From the NCBI GenBank assembly GCA_002358575.1, contig DEPD01000009.1, positions 3,208 through 8,562 of the forward strand: 5,355 bases of DNA, written 5' to 3'. The notes under the pieces were generated by a model that worked only from the letters and a program-made list of their open reading frames with translations, made no database searches and was not told the origin of the DNA. Below, one piece after another: positions 5,341 through 5,355 of the stretch. This DNA is from Lachnospiraceae bacterium UBA3401 (lineage in GTDB: Bacteria > Bacillota > Clostridia > Lachnospirales > Lachnospiraceae). The translations under genes were made by a program, and so were the position numbers. How positions within the stretch are numbered: position 1 is the first letter of the stretch; each line of letters starts with the position of its first letter.

Positions 5341-5349
5341 AAAGGAGAG
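5341..5349 (+). promoter_or_regulatory. ribosome binding site of a gene starting beyond the window
   Basis: AAAGGAGAG at the very end of the window is a strong Shine-Dalgarno sequence, and no start codon follows in the last six bases. A plus-strand gene almost certainly begins within a few bases of the right edge. Its promoter would have to lie in or before the palindromic element, because only 27 bp separate the two. Confidence 0.6.
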
Positions 5350-5355
5350 AATCGA

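Overview
This A+T-rich window looks like chromosomal DNA from an anaerobic Firmicute, most likely of the Lachnospiraceae (Clostridia). The reasons are the flavour of the proteins (a GreA with GDLSENFEYYAAKK, a LacI-type regulator beginning TIKDIANRLGIAPSTVSKGLN, a divergent DapDC-type decarboxylase), AGGAG-type ribosome binding sites and A-tract/T-tract hairpin terminators. This placement is inference from recalled family resemblance, not from a search. Five protein genes are supported, with no tRNA, rRNA, CRISPR array or phage gene.

Layout. Positions 1-203 hold a strong sigma-A-type promoter (TTGACA-17-TATAGT) whose -10 and start region are covered by an inverted repeat that could be an operator. 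It drives a two-gene unit: a TrmB-family winged-helix regulator (204-935) and, 34 bp later, a PLP-dependent decarboxylase of the diaminopimelate/ornithine decarboxylase fold (970-2241). A LacI-family regulator lies convergently on the minus strand (2238-3260). Its stop overlaps the decarboxylase stop by 4 bp, with no terminator between them.

The 394-bp region 3261-3654 is a divergent regulatory region. It carries a putative minus-strand promoter with an AACGTT-centred operator for the LacI regulator, two putative plus-strand promoters, a perfect 9-bp hairpin, and a leader with a second hairpin. These precede a formate/nitrite transporter (FNT) family channel (3655-4506), which ends at a strong hairpin terminator (4544-4583). 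A stand-alone greA follows (4643-5146). Eight bases after it comes a 160-bp imperfect palindrome (5154-5313) that looks like a small non-autonomous mobile or REP-like element. The window ends on the ribosome binding site of a gene starting just outside.

How the genes relate. The TrmB/decarboxylase pair is the only clear operon; the regulator probably controls itself and the decarboxylase, perhaps in response to a lysine-pathway or polyamine metabolite (inference). The LacI regulator is the natural candidate to regulate itself and possibly the divergent FNT channel. GreA is housekeeping. Most of the window is ordinary. The points worth a second look are the palindromic element, the altered active-site motifs of the decarboxylase, the operator over the TrmB promoter, and the structured FNT leader.
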